Shown here: positions 1-7,896 of the stretch, piece after piece
How the letters are laid out: each line of letters starts with the position of its first letter
How positions within the stretch are numbered: position 1 is the first letter of the stretch
Assembly: GCF_019222765.1 (NCBI RefSeq)
Contig: NZ_CP078145.1
Coordinates: 5,332,001-5,396,000, forward strand
Direction of reading: 5' to 3'
Length of the DNA: 64,000 nucleotides
Source: Nocardia iowensis
GTDB taxonomy: Bacteria > Actinomycetota > Actinomycetes > Mycobacteriales > Mycobacteriaceae
Position numbers and translations under genes: made by a program
The notes under the pieces: generated by a model
Databases searched by the model: none
Seen by the model: the letters and a program-made list of their open reading frames with translations, nothing else
What the model was told of the DNA's origin: nothing

Positions 1-192
1 AACACGGTCGCGTTCCTCGGTGCCCCGCTGATGCGTATCGACTTCGGCGCCGAGCTCGCCGACCGCTCCGCCGGGGCCGGCTCCGCCACCCAGCTCATCC
101 CGACCCTCGCCGTCACCATCATCACCGCGATCATCTGGTGGTGCACCCGCAAGACCGGCCCCGCGCTCACCCCGCCCACCACAGCACACTGA
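1..192 (+). CDS. C-terminal end of a membrane protein (partial)
   Basis: An open frame enters the window at base 1 and stops at a TGA at 190-192, giving 63 residues. The last third contains one hydrophobic stretch (TLAVTIITAIIWWC) followed by a short basic and proline/threonine-rich tail, so it is the carboxy end of a membrane protein with the tail probably cytoplasmic. The part present is too short to name a family. A hairpin follows the stop codon directly, which supports this being a true gene end. Confidence 0.6.
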   Translation, partial: NTVAFLGAPLMRIDFGAELADRSAGAGSATQLIPTLAVTIITAIIWWCTRKTGPALTPPTTAH

Positions 193-200
193 CACCCCGC

Positions 201-228
201 CCCACTCCGAAGCTGTTCTTCGGGTGGG
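201..228 (+). terminator. Hairpin after the first gene
   Basis: CCCAC-T-CCGAAG pairs with CTTCGG-GTGGG around a 5-base loop, with one bulged base. It begins 8 bases after the stop at 192. There is no clear T run, so it is a terminator-like hairpin rather than a textbook intrinsic terminator. Confidence 0.5.
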
Positions 229-446
229 TCTGCCAAGGCGGGGCGGGGCAATCACTGACCTCAAGCTCCCCCGGGTCAGGCGATCAGGGCAATCCGCAGC
301 GCGTACCCATCTGGATGCACGCTTCTCGGCATTACCGCGCGTTCTCAGGAGCCAGCCCGGACAACCGAACTCACCATCGCAGCCTGCCACCGGGTTGACG
401 CAAGACACGCGTCTCCTGCATCAAGTCCGCTGACATCGACACGTCG

Positions 447-478
447 AGAACGCGCGGCATGCGGCATTATCGGACGTG
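447..478 (-). repeat. Dispersed palindromic repeat, half copy
   Basis: Read on the minus strand this gives GTCCGATAATGCCG followed by a GCGCGTTC element, the left boundary of the repeat family described at 61500. The rest of the unit is missing. Confidence 0.45.
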
Positions 479-600
479 CGGTTCGTCGCCCGCATCACGC
501 GAGCTGGGGCTGCGTGGGATGTTGGTGATCGCGAAACAGATGACCATTCACCGGGATCGGGTGTGGCGGACGACGCCGATAGGCTGGCGGTGAGTTCGGA

Positions 601-1269
601 TTGCACGAGTTGGGCCGATCGTTGACAAAGCAGACGACTGACGAGACGATTCCCGCGCCGAGTGGGCACGGGCGCGCGACGGATAGGGTGCCGCGCCGAT
701 GGCGGATTGCCTGGCTGCTCGCGGTCTCCGCGCTGGTGGTGATGGCCCTCGCGGCAGCACCTGCGATCTGGTCGTCGGGCCGCTTCTATCGGTTTCAGGA
801 TGTCCCCGTTTGGGCTTTTCCGGTGTGTTTGATCGGGTTGGCGGCGCTGGTTGTCCTTGGGCCGAGGATGGGTTGGCGGCGTACGCGGGATTGGCTTGTG
901 CCCGCCGCCGTGCTGGTGCTGGCGGTGGTTCCTCTCGTACCGCTGACAATGTTGTGGGCAGCCTTTGATTCGGATGACAGGAAGACCGTGGCCGTCGAGG
1001 TCAGCGCAGACGGTGGCCACGAGGCCGTCACGCACTACGTGGACGCCATGATCGACACCCTCTGCGCCGTCCGGCTGCGGGAGCGCGGCGGCCTCTTCAG
1101 CAGGCAGACCGATGTGTGGATAGCACCTGAAGGTCAGCGATGTCCACAGCGTGTGTCCTTCGCGGGAAACAACACGATCAGCATCATCGATGCGCGCGGC
1201 CGGGAAATCACGGCGCACTTCGATGCAGAGCGGATGCAGGTAACACAGCTCGTGCGTCCGCCATCATGA
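601..1269 (+). CDS. Hypothetical membrane protein, three predicted TM segments
   Basis: A 222-residue protein from a TTG start at 601. I recognise no family. Hydrophobic segments lie at roughly residues 37-55, 70-87 and 100-118, followed by a soluble carboxy half of about 100 residues containing two Cys (near 153 and 179), possibly a disulfide-bonded exported domain. The first 30 residues are polar and basic. No strong ribosome-binding site precedes the TTG, and no better in-frame ATG exists before the first hydrophobic segment, so the exact start is uncertain. The gene stands alone between repeats. Confidence 0.6.
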   Translation: MHELGRSLTKQTTDETIPAPSGHGRATDRVPRRWRIAWLLAVSALVVMALAAAPAIWSSGRFYRFQDVPVWAFPVCLIGLAALVVLGPRMGWRRTRDWLVPAAVLVLAVVPLVPLTMLWAAFDSDDRKTVAVEVSADGGHEAVTHYVDAMIDTLCAVRLRERGGLFSRQTDVWIAPEGQRCPQRVSFAGNNTISIIDARGREITAHFDAERMQVTQLVRPPS

Positions 1270-1964
1270 CTGGTACGAGACCCCACGAACAGGGGGGATC
1301 TCGTCGCGTCAAGTGGCTGCTCGGTACTGAAGACAAAGAACCGCGCGCGGTCATCGGCAAGAGCGGACGTTCAGCGCGGCAGTCGATCTCGCCGCGCTGG
1401 CCGCCCGCCCAGCGGCATAGAAAGACGTTTAGTGCGTCGGTTGCCTGGACGTGGGGAACGTCCTACTTATGGGCGAACGGTTCTCATCCGCTACCCGGAT
1501 CTGTCTCTGGCCCGTAGTGGCCTTGCCAGAGTTGTGGTGAGGAGCGGGCAGCTGCGTGCCGTTCGTCCTGCTGTCGTAATCGCTGGGAACGCCCTGGGCA
1601 CGAAGCCCTCTCAGGAGACCGCGAAAAGCGCTGCAGGTGTGGGCTGTTGACTGCGGCGGGTCCGGGCTTCGGCAGGACCGCAGGCTCGGCAGCAATAAGG
1701 CCGGGCAGGGGATCGATGCGGCGATCCTGCGCCAGCTCCACGCCGTCGTCACCACCCGACAACCCTGGAACCCCCACATCGCCACCCACGGCACCACCAC
1801 AGCACCCACGATCTCGACCGCCGCCTGACTGGCGGGCTGTCGAGCGGAAAGGTCGGGGCGAGCCCCACGCGGCATCGAGACAACACGCTCGGCTGGGAGT
1901 AACCCCGGCCGAGCGTCTGTGTAGCAGGTCGTTGAGCTCCTCGGCTCAGCGAAGCTGAAGGCCG
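1270..1964. other. Intergenic region with a repeat and a possible transposase tail
   Basis: No convincing complete gene. A full minus-strand copy of the dispersed repeat lies at 1354-1418. The plus-strand frame ending at 1828 reads AILRQLHAVVTTRQPWNPHI shortly before its stop, which looks like genuine coding sequence and may be the tail of a lost transposase or other gene. I cannot assign it to a family. Confidence 0.4.
1354..1418 (-). repeat. Dispersed palindromic repeat, full copy
   Basis: On the minus strand it runs TGCCGC...GCGCGGCGAGATCGACTGCC...GTCCGCTCTTGCCG. The core matches the copy at 61500 almost exactly. It lies in a space between convergent genes. Confidence 0.7.
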
Positions 1965-2552
1965 CTACTCCTTCGGTACCTCACCGATCTTCAACGGCTC
2001 CGGAGCCCCGAAAACCTCATTCGAAGCCTCCACGGCTTTCACTTCCGCCCGCGCCGCCGCGTTCGCACGGTCGACGTCGTCAGGAGCGTACGACGCCTGC
2101 CTCGCGGCGGAGGCGGCCTTGAAGGCGGCCTCGTGGGCGCTTTGCCGCTTGACGGCGTCGTCGACGTTGAAGGAGCCGTTGAGGGCCTCGCCGGCGGCGT
2201 TTTGGGCGGCGTCGGCGGCGTCGGCGGCGTCGCCGATGACGCCGAAGGCGCTGACACCTTTGCCCTCGACGGTGTGGGCGGCGGCCGCGTCGGCGTCATC
2301 GGCATCGTCGGCGGCGCGGGCGCGCCAGTTCGCGCCGCCGTCGGCGGTGGCGGCGGTGCGGGCGCGGGCGGCGGCTGAGCAGGCACGAACCTTCGCCTGC
2401 TCCAGCAAAGTCTTCGGCGTCTTATCAGCGGACGCAATAATCTCCGCGCACTCCTCCGGTGGAGCGGCCTGAGCCGAAACTTCGACGCCGATCCCGGTCA
2501 CCGCCAGTGCGACCGAGACGACGCCAGCAAGCACACAACGCGAAACACTCAC
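1965..2552 (-). CDS. Secreted alanine-rich protein
   Basis: 195 residues from a GTG start at 2552, chosen because GGAGG lies six bases upstream. A longer frame to 2708 exists but lacks this site. The protein opens with a signal peptide (hydrophobic core LAGVVSVALAVTGIGV, likely cleavage after AQA near residue 28). The mature part is extremely rich in Ala, Asp and Lys and has only two Cys. It contains runs such as DAADAADAAQNAA that suggest helical, possibly coiled structure. No catalytic motif or known family is visible. It is transcribed towards a gene-poor region and may be a surface or extracellular structural protein. Confidence 0.65.
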   Translation of the reverse strand: MSVSRCVLAGVVSVALAVTGIGVEVSAQAAPPEECAEIIASADKTPKTLLEQAKVRACSAAARARTAATADGGANWRARAADDADDADAAAAHTVEGKGVSAFGVIGDAADAADAAQNAAGEALNGSFNVDDAVKRQSAHEAAFKAASAARQASYAPDDVDRANAAARAEVKAVEASNEVFGAPEPLKIGEVPKE

Positions 2553-2637
2553 GCGACCTCCATGATTCGGGAATAGCAACGGGATACGCGATAGCTCGCC
2601 CACGCACGGACGTGGACGCTGATCAGCCCATATTCGT

Positions 2638-2832
2638 TGCCACCGACCACACGGATCGGTCGTTGAGTTGCCGCGCGACGTGTTCGAGGTCTTCGGGACC
2701 GTGGACACTCAGCCTGAATCCACCGACGAAATCGGTGCCTACCTCCGCGACCTGCTCATGACCAGCGGCGTCCTGGGACCCGGAAACCATTCTGAGTCTG
2801 CCTCCGGAGCAGACGCACGCTCGTCGGCATGA
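2638..2832 (+). other. Short coding-like fragment
   Basis: An open plus-strand frame ending in TGA at 2830-2832 reads PRDVFEVFGTVDTQPES and AYLRDLLMTSGVLGPG. The composition is that of real protein, but there is no good start codon (TTG at 2668 is the first candidate) and no ribosome-binding site. It overlaps the 5' side of the repeat that carries the terminator at 2854. It may be the 3' remnant of a gene lost by rearrangement. Confidence 0.25.
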
Positions 2833-2905
2833 GAGTGCGTTCCCCGAAGCACCAAAAGCGCCCGACTCGCAAGACGAGTCGGGCGCTTTTGTCGTTCTTC
2901 AGGTG
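2815..2905 (+). repeat. Terminator-bearing repeat, copy 1
   Basis: About 90 bases starting CGCTCGTCGGCATGAGAGTG and ending in the hairpin at 2854-2890. They recur at 17309-17395 with the flanks in the same orientation but with the hairpin loop reverse-complemented. Confidence 0.7.
2854..2890. terminator. Strong bidirectional intrinsic terminator
   Basis: A perfect 16-base-pair stem, AAAAGCGCCCGACTCG with its complement, around the 5-base loop CAAGA. The stem begins with four A and ends with four T, so it can act in both directions. It lies just downstream of the minus-strand gene ending at 2938. Confidence 0.8.
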
Positions 2906-2937
2906 TCGCGGTCGACGTGTCTACCCATTCGCGACCA

Positions 2938-3198
2938 TCACGAAATGCCCATACAGTCCATCGCCCAGTCCTCGGCCGCCGTCTGTGCGTCAGCGGGGAT
3001 TCGCCGAGTCCAGTGCAGCGGCGGAGTCACCATCGGGAACCTGCGCCAACCGTGGTTGGAGCGAACCGTCCAGCCCCATCCCAATTCATAACGGACCGGA
3101 TAGCTCTGGCCCTCCGGGGGACGCAGGTTGCGCAGCATGTGGCGTATGTCGCTGAGCACCCAATACAGGCGACCGCGCGCTATGTTTCGTGCCTTCAC
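2938..3198 (-). CDS. Small hypothetical protein, 86 residues
   Basis: Start is GTG at 3198, preceded by AAGGGGG six bases upstream; a longer upstream frame lacks a ribosome-binding site. The protein is rich in Arg, Trp and Pro (LGWGWTVRSNHGWRRFP) and has no signal peptide or membrane segment. I recognise no family. It is the last gene of the minus-strand run that starts near 5662, is 11 bases from the preceding gene, and is followed by the terminator at 2854-2890. Confidence 0.6.
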   Translation of the reverse strand: MKARNIARGRLYWVLSDIRHMLRNLRPPEGQSYPVRYELGWGWTVRSNHGWRRFPMVTPPLHWTRRIPADAQTAAEDWAMDCMGIS

Positions 3199-3209
3199 AG
3201 CAACCCCCT

Positions 3210-3632
3210 TCAGCAGGTGATGATGGCTTGCAGGCTCTTGCCGTTTTCCCGGCGAGTGTAGCCACCCGCGACCTCGGCCATGTCGTACTCGCCTTGCCAA
3301 AGGCCGGTAGCGCAGTCCAATGATCGGACCGCGAAATTGAGAAGGTGGGGACTCGGGAGGCTGGTCGAGTCATCACCGCGCGGCATCCAGGTGCCCCCGC
3401 TCGGGCGGAACCACAACCGCAGGCGGACCGAAAGGGCTTCCGGGGCGGTGGGGCATTCGGCGTAGCCGCCGACGATTACGGCCCCGTGCTGCGGGAACGG
3501 CTCGTTCGGCTGGAACTTCCAGGCACACAGCCTCGTCGGTTCGGAGCTTGCGTGCGCGACTGGGCTCGCGGTTGAGGCCGCGACGGTGACTAAAAGCGCC
3601 GCTGCTGCCGCGTTCTTCAATGTTGCACCCAT
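3210..3632 (-). CDS. Small secreted protein with signal peptide
   Basis: 140 residues. The ATG at 3632 is chosen because GGGAGG lies upstream at suitable spacing; an upstream in-frame GTG at 3653 is less likely. Residues 1-27 form a signal peptide with an alanine-rich core and a VAHAS cleavage region. The mature domain of about 110 residues has four cysteines (near 36, 59, 106 and 140), which fits a disulfide-stabilised exported protein. The final residue is Cys. No family is recognised. It sits 30 bases after the small Cys/His-rich gene and is likely cotranscribed with it. Confidence 0.65.
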   Translation of the reverse strand: MGATLKNAAAAALLVTVAASTASPVAHASSEPTRLCAWKFQPNEPFPQHGAVIVGGYAECPTAPEALSVRLRLWFRPSGGTWMPRGDDSTSLPSPHLLNFAVRSLDCATGLWQGEYDMAEVAGGYTRRENGKSLQAIITC

Positions 3633-3662
3633 GATGTGTTCCTCCCTGTTCACGGGATGTGA

Positions 3663-3914
3663 TCACCCGCGCTGTGGCGGGTGGCTTCGAGATGCGGCGT
3701 CCGCGACGCGGACACCGACTCCGGTCCACGGGCACGCCGTGGCGTGGTTGGCGTGGCTGTGCTCGGTCAGTGCCCCGTCTACGACCGCGACGAGTTGCCC
3801 GCAGAACATCCCCGGACACCGCGCCGTGCACACCGCACCATGGCTGTCGACGCAGAACCACCCGCAGTGCGCGGTGGTGATCCACGGCGCGGGCTCGCCC
3901 TCAATACCGGGCAT
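3663..3914 (-). CDS. Small Cys/His-rich protein, 83 residues
   Basis: ATG at 3914 has a strong GGAGGGG eight bases upstream and lies inside the end of the preceding methyltransferase gene (14-base overlap), so translation is probably coupled. The first 60 residues carry six Cys and several His in HCGWFC and CTARCPGMFC patterns. That spacing would suit one or two metal sites or a disulfide cluster. There is no signal peptide. The family is unknown to me. Its position suggests it works with the methyltransferase. Confidence 0.6.
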   Translation of the reverse strand: MPGIEGEPAPWITTAHCGWFCVDSHGAVCTARCPGMFCGQLVAVVDGALTEHSHANHATACPWTGVGVRVADAASRSHPPQRG

Positions 3915-4761
3915 AGGTCCCCTCCTCCGAGTGACGCAACCGCCGCCGCGGCTGCTCCTGCGTGGGTGTGGGTGCCGGGCTCGGTGTGAGACCGATACCA
4001 CCGACCACAGCGAGGCGAGTGGGCGGGAGCGCGTCGTCTAGCCAGTCCTGGACCGGGGCGATACCGGGGGCGATCAGGTCGAGCCCGGTTAACCATTCGG
4101 CGATCGTGTCGGCGGATCGGGAGAAAAGCTGCGCCGGGGTGTCGGCGGTGTCGGTGCTGGTTTGGTTCATCAGGTCCGGGTCGCTGTCATCGGAGAGATG
4201 GGTGAGTACGAAATAGCTTCCCGCGACGGCGTTTTCGCGTAGTTCGGCGATGATCTGGGCGGGGTTTTCGGCGTCGCTCACTTGGTCGAGTACCGCGCCC
4301 ATCAGGACCGCGACAGGCCGGGTGAAATCGATCAGCACGTACTCACGCAGCTGGTCGAGCAGGGCGGCGGGCTCACGTATATCGGCCCGCAGCACGGCCA
4401 TACCGGGGACATAGCACCACATCGCGTCGCAATGGACTTCCACGATCGGGTCGTAATCCACGGCCACGATCCGCGCCGAAGGATCGACTTCATGGATCGC
4501 TTCGTGCACGTCGGGCGAGAACGGGATACCCGCGCCGAGGTCGAGGAACTGATCCACCCCCGCCTCGGCTGCCCTACGGGCGGCTTGGAGTAGGAATTGG
4601 CGGGTCCACCACACCACCGTCCGCGCGTCCGGCGCGATCCTCCGGATGCGGTGGACGACTTCCTGATCGACCCCATAATTGTCTTTCCCGCCCAGCAGGC
4701 AATTCCAGATCCACGCCGCGTTCGGCTGGGACGTGTCAAGTTTCGGCGCGGGTTTCACCAT
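3901..4761 (-). CDS. SAM-dependent methyltransferase, PF04672 (DUF574) family
   Basis: 286 residues from ATG at 4761; the reading frame extends further upstream, but homology starts here with PNAAWIWNCLLGGKDNYGVD, the family hallmark. A Rossmann-type methyltransferase core follows: FLDLGAGIP (SAM-binding glycine loop, about residue 70), IVAVDYDPIV (acidic residue for the ribose, about 95) and later VLTHLSDDSD. The family uses S-adenosylmethionine; its substrate is not known. In actinomycetes these genes often sit beside XRE-type regulators, and a divergent XRE-TPR gene at 5868 fits that. The last ~15 residues are basic and overlap the next gene. Confidence 0.85.
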   Translation of the reverse strand: MVKPAPKLDTSQPNAAWIWNCLLGGKDNYGVDQEVVHRIRRIAPDARTVVWWTRQFLLQAARRAAEAGVDQFLDLGAGIPFSPDVHEAIHEVDPSARIVAVDYDPIVEVHCDAMWCYVPGMAVLRADIREPAALLDQLREYVLIDFTRPVAVLMGAVLDQVSDAENPAQIIAELRENAVAGSYFVLTHLSDDSDPDLMNQTSTDTADTPAQLFSRSADTIAEWLTGLDLIAPGIAPVQDWLDDALPPTRLAVVGGIGLTPSPAPTPTQEQPRRRLRHSEEGTYARY

Positions 4762-4804
4762 GCACCCGGCATTCGGGTGGCCGACGTGGACGCGGCAGGG
4801 CGGG

Positions 4805-4936
4805 TCACGCCGACCGCCTTGTCCCGCAGGCTGATTCGCGGATTTCGGCGGCATTCCATTCGCCGGTCGTGTAGTCCAGGGCAGGTTGATCAAGATTGTC
4901 CAGTCGCGAATGTTCGAGTGGTTCAACGACATCCCA
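4805..4936 (-). other. In-frame coding extension after a stop codon
   Basis: Immediately after the TAA of the 86-residue gene (4937-4939), the same frame stays open for 43 codons to a TGA at 4805. It reads WDVVEPLEHSRLDNLDQPAL and then DYTTGEWNAAEIRES. It has ordinary codon use and looks like genuine protein. Either the upstream gene carries a nonsense mutation in a protein of about 130 residues, or the stop is read through. No start codon with a ribosome-binding site would let it be translated alone. Confidence 0.45.
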
Positions 4937-5197
4937 TTACGCGGCTTCGACAGCGACCCACAGAGCACGATGGTTCGGGAACCGTTCCGCCACGAACGGC
5001 AACTCCGGACGCTGGTCGGCTTCGCCGAAATAGACCACGCCAGACAGGGCATTCGGGATATCTATTTCGGTGCCATCCATCCGCAGCCGGTATGCCATGG
5101 CTTGGCTGTGATGGTCGGTGAACGATTCCATCCAGAGACGGTTGTTGGCTATCTGCCAGCATGCCTGGCCGTGCTCAGTTGAAGTGATATGCAACAT
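4937..5197 (-). CDS. Small hypothetical protein, 86 residues, possibly truncated
   Basis: ATG at 5197 is preceded by CAGGAG at good spacing. The 86 residues are globular-looking (MLHITSTEHGQACWQIANNR, then YRLRMDGTEIDIP), with no signal or membrane segment and no recognised family. The TAA at 4937 is followed in the same frame by 43 more coding-like codons, so the protein may originally have been about 130 residues. It lies upstream of the methyltransferase on the same strand and probably shares its transcript. Confidence 0.6.
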   Translation of the reverse strand: MLHITSTEHGQACWQIANNRLWMESFTDHHSQAMAYRLRMDGTEIDIPNALSGVVYFGEADQRPELPFVAERFPNHRALWVAVEAA

Positions 5198-5267
5198 GAT
5201 TCGCTCCTGAAGGCGAAACCCTCTACCAGCGCGGGAGGGTGTCGAGAATGGGAAAGCCGGACCGATT

Positions 5268-5531
5268 TCATCGACCCCCGCGCGGACGGGTCTGTTCGTA
5301 CTCGTAGCGAACCCGCTCCCACAGGGTGCGCGGCATCAGGTTGAAACACTGGCCCAGCGTGGGAATGTTAGGCAGGACGGTGTCGACGTCGGCGCTGCGT
5401 ATCCGCAGAACATGGATCACGCCGTCGCGCACGTACCAGGTCGCCGCGACCCGATCGAGTTCGGTTACACGGGTGTCCTCGTCGGCCACGGTGTCGGCTC
5501 CCTGCCCGGCGGCGGTCATCAGATGGGCCAT
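5268..5531 (-). CDS. Small hypothetical protein, 87 residues
   Basis: An 87-residue soluble protein with acidic and Arg-rich stretches (LDRVAATWYVRDGVIHVLRI). Its ATG overlaps the TGA of the upstream small membrane-protein gene (5519-5521 lies inside this gene), so translation is probably coupled to it. No family is recognised. It belongs to the minus-strand cluster containing the methyltransferase. Confidence 0.55.
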   Translation of the reverse strand: MAHLMTAAGQGADTVADEDTRVTELDRVAATWYVRDGVIHVLRIRSADVDTVLPNIPTLGQCFNLMPRTLWERVRYEYEQTRPRGGR

Positions 5532-5662
5532 TCATCAGCGGCGGACAATGCCGCATCGGACGTGGCGGGCGGTCGATGAGCAGGTCGTCCCATGGCCCAG
5601 ACCAGCCATCCCAGATACGGGAAGGCGATAGCAAAGACCAGGGCAATCGTTGTCACGGGCAT
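5519..5662 (-). CDS. Small single-pass membrane protein, 47 residues
   Basis: From ATG at 5662 the product starts MPVTTIALVFAIAFPYLG, a transmembrane helix or uncleaved signal anchor of about 20 residues, followed by a short hydrophilic tail. GAGGGG lies about 11 bases upstream, a little far, and an in-frame GTG two codons later is possible. It overlaps the next gene by 13 bases. It is the first gene of the minus-strand run and about 200 bases from the divergent regulator at 5868. Confidence 0.5.
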   Translation of the reverse strand: MPVTTIALVFAIAFPYLGWLVWAMGRPAHRPPATSDAALSAADEWPI

Positions 5663-5808
5663 TGGGCGATACCCCTCGGGTGCGTGGTGTGGTTGGTACG
5701 CACCCGGCGTCGAGGAGGGTCCTGCCTGGTCGGGGCCCGGACATCGCCCCGACGCCGAGTGCACCCATAACGATTGCGCCGGTGGGTTGCCCAATGAATC
5801 CACGGAGG

Positions 5809-5826
5809 TTATACGGAACTTATACG
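5809..5826. promoter_or_regulatory. Possible operator, two TTATACG direct repeats
   Basis: TTATACG occurs at 5809-5815 and again at 5820-5826, an 11-base period that puts both on one face of the helix. The pair lies about 42 bases before the start of the XRE regulator and between it and the divergent small-gene run, the expected place for autoregulation. Confidence 0.4.
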
Positions 5827-5867
5827 CTTCTCCACACACGCTTCGCCACGTAAAGTGAGTAGGTCAA

Positions 5868-7127
5868 ATGGTCGTGACCCATTGGACGGGCGTAGAGGTT
5901 CGACTACTGCGCGAGATTGCGTTGCGCGTCACGCAGGTGGAGTTCGCAGAGATTCTCGGAGTCACTCTCGCAGCCGTGGTCAAGTGGGAAAACCGGCACG
6001 AGACGATCCTTCTGCGCGGCCGCTTCGCAGCGGCAATGGACACGACACTAAACCGGCTCGATGAGTCGCAGCTAGCCCGATTCCAGGCTGCCTTGGCGAG
6101 CGGTGGAGTACCTGCGCACAGGGCGGTCGCATTGGACCCGTTCGAAAACCCCACCGAGATTGCTGGGCGGCTTCAGTCCGTTACTGAGATGAATGCCGAC
6201 GGCGACACTGTAACGATCTTCTCCCTTGCTGTGGATGACGTGGTCGATCGGTACGAGCTAGAGGGTCCGCGGCGGCTCGCGCCGGGGGTGATCGCCTCAC
6301 GCCAGCAAATCGAAACGCTGCTACAGAAGCGGCGGCACCCCATGCAACTGCGCCAGCTCTACGGGGTGGCGGGGAGGCTGTCCGGCGTCCTGGCGTATAT
6401 GGCCGTCAATCGAGGTCGGTTCGCGCACGCGAAGATGTACTGCCGTGAAGCATTCGCCATCGCTGAGATGCTCGGGGACCCGGACCTGCAAGCGTGGGTG
6501 CGCAGCACAGAGAGCTTCTGCGCCTACTACGAAGGCGATTATGCTGCGGCCGTCCGCTTCGCCTACCAGGGACTTGACCTTGCGGGTAAAGGGCCACAGG
6601 CGATCCGGCTGTATTCCAACGGGTTGGCGCGCGCCCTCGGCAAGGTTGGGGACACCGCGGGTGTTGAAGTAGCGATCGCCGCCGCGATGGATACCGCTCG
6701 GACATTGAGCACTGGTTTGGGCCTCACCCCTGCGCTGGACTTCACGCCGTACGGCGAGGCTCGGCTGATGGCCAACGCCGCCACAGCGTTCTTGTCGGCC
6801 GGTGAATACCGCCGCGCGCTGGATTTCGGACAGCAGGTTCAGGACCGTATCGACGAATCGGATTCGGTATGGAGTCGATCCCTGGTTCGCTTGGACATGG
6901 CGGCTGCGCTACTCGGCGAAGACAACCGGGACGTCGAGCAGGCCGCGCAACTGGGCATCGAGGCCTTGACCGCGTCTCAGGATCGCCCGATCCGCTCGGT
7001 GTGGCAGCGCGCGAACGACCTCGGCGCCCTAATGCGGGCTATCCCGACACGAGCATCAGAGGGGTATCTCGAAGAGCTTGAGAAGTGGGCACCGGCAGCC
7101 CGTGAATTCGCGGCGCCGGAGCTGTAG
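5868..7127 (+). CDS. XRE-family transcriptional regulator with TPR-like region
   Basis: 419 residues. The first 60 residues form a helix-turn-helix (LLREIALRVTQVEFAEILGV, then TLAAVVKWENR). A linker is followed by an all-helical region of about 270 residues (REAFAIAEMLGDPDLQAWVR; SAGEYRRALDFGQQ) typical of tetratricopeptide-like repeats. This is the arrangement of actinomycete XRE regulators that sit beside PF04672 methyltransferases, and the methyltransferase cluster is divergently transcribed next door. It probably controls that cluster and itself through the TTATACG repeats. The ATG at 5868 has no strong ribosome-binding site, so leaderless or weakly initiated translation is possible. Confidence 0.85.
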   Translation: MVVTHWTGVEVRLLREIALRVTQVEFAEILGVTLAAVVKWENRHETILLRGRFAAAMDTTLNRLDESQLARFQAALASGGVPAHRAVALDPFENPTEIAGRLQSVTEMNADGDTVTIFSLAVDDVVDRYELEGPRRLAPGVIASRQQIETLLQKRRHPMQLRQLYGVAGRLSGVLAYMAVNRGRFAHAKMYCREAFAIAEMLGDPDLQAWVRSTESFCAYYEGDYAAAVRFAYQGLDLAGKGPQAIRLYSNGLARALGKVGDTAGVEVAIAAAMDTARTLSTGLGLTPALDFTPYGEARLMANAATAFLSAGEYRRALDFGQQVQDRIDESDSVWSRSLVRLDMAAALLGEDNRDVEQAAQLGIEALTASQDRPIRSVWQRANDLGALMRAIPTRASEGYLEELEKWAPAAREFAAPEL

Positions 7128-7832
7128 TCACCCGAGCGCAACGACAGCGCGATTCTCCCACTTGTACTCGCGATTGACGCGCCGGAGTTCGACGAGATGG
7201 ATCTCATGCACGCGGACGGTGACGGGCGGCAGTTCACGTAGCTCGCTGACGTCCTTGATCAGTTGCTGCGCGTCCTGTCTGCGGTTGAGGTAGCCGACGC
7301 CGAGGTGTGGTCTGAACTCGGCTGTTTCGGCCAGACGGCTCCCGTCCCGGTGTTGGGCGGTGGCTGAGCGCAGCCTTCGGTGCAGATCCAGCAGCTGGTC
7401 CCACGGAGTGACCGAGAAACGCAGCGCGCTCCGCGAACCAGTCAGCGGCCCTACGCTGAGCCGGAACGGCTTGACCGAGGCAACGGCAACACGACCAGCG
7501 TCCGCGATGCGCGCGAGCTCGTGCCCGGTAACGTCGTCGGTCCGGCCGATGTTGAGCATCGTCAGGTGCAGTCCGTCGAGGGGGACGGGGTCGAGGCCGT
7601 CGTGCGCGAGCTCAGTTTGGCAGTGGGAAGCCAGCTCGACCAGCGCCGGATCGGAGAATGTCAAATACCAGTAGTAGCCTGCCTGGCCTGGCGACCACGG
7701 TTTGAGCGACCAATGGTCGTAGACCGTCGGCAGGTGTTGGAAGGCAGACCAGTCATTGTCGCGGATTGCTTCGGCGTCACTGGTCGACGCCGGGCCCAGG
7801 AAGGGGAAGGGTCGTTTCGATGTGGCGGTCAT
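7128..7832 (-). CDS. 2'-5' RNA ligase-like (2H phosphoesterase) protein
   Basis: 234 residues from ATG at 7832, supported by GGGAGG upstream. Two H-x-[T/S]-type elements are expected in this fold: HLTMLNIG (about residue 108) is canonical, whereas the second, RPHLGVGYLN (about 193), has Gly in place of Thr/Ser. Family members cleave or ligate 2',5' or cyclic phosphodiester bonds in RNA or nucleotides; the substrate here cannot be read. The changed second motif leaves activity open. Its stop lies directly beside the convergent XRE gene stop at 7127. Confidence 0.75.
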   Translation of the reverse strand: MTATSKRPFPFLGPASTSDAEAIRDNDWSAFQHLPTVYDHWSLKPWSPGQAGYYWYLTFSDPALVELASHCQTELAHDGLDPVPLDGLHLTMLNIGRTDDVTGHELARIADAGRVAVASVKPFRLSVGPLTGSRSALRFSVTPWDQLLDLHRRLRSATAQHRDGSRLAETAEFRPHLGVGYLNRRQDAQQLIKDVSELRELPPVTVRVHEIHLVELRRVNREYKWENRAVVALG

Positions 7833-7896
7833 ACTGCGGCCTCCCTCTGCTTCCGAAACGGCTGTCGCCCAACGCAGTGTACGGGCGGTCCGGCTC

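Larger units (their letters stand above)
193..600. other. Intergenic region, no gene seen
   Basis: About 400 bases with short overlapping open frames but no frame showing recognisable protein sequence. It holds the hairpin at 201-228 and a half copy of the dispersed palindromic repeat at about 447-478. Confidence 0.5.
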
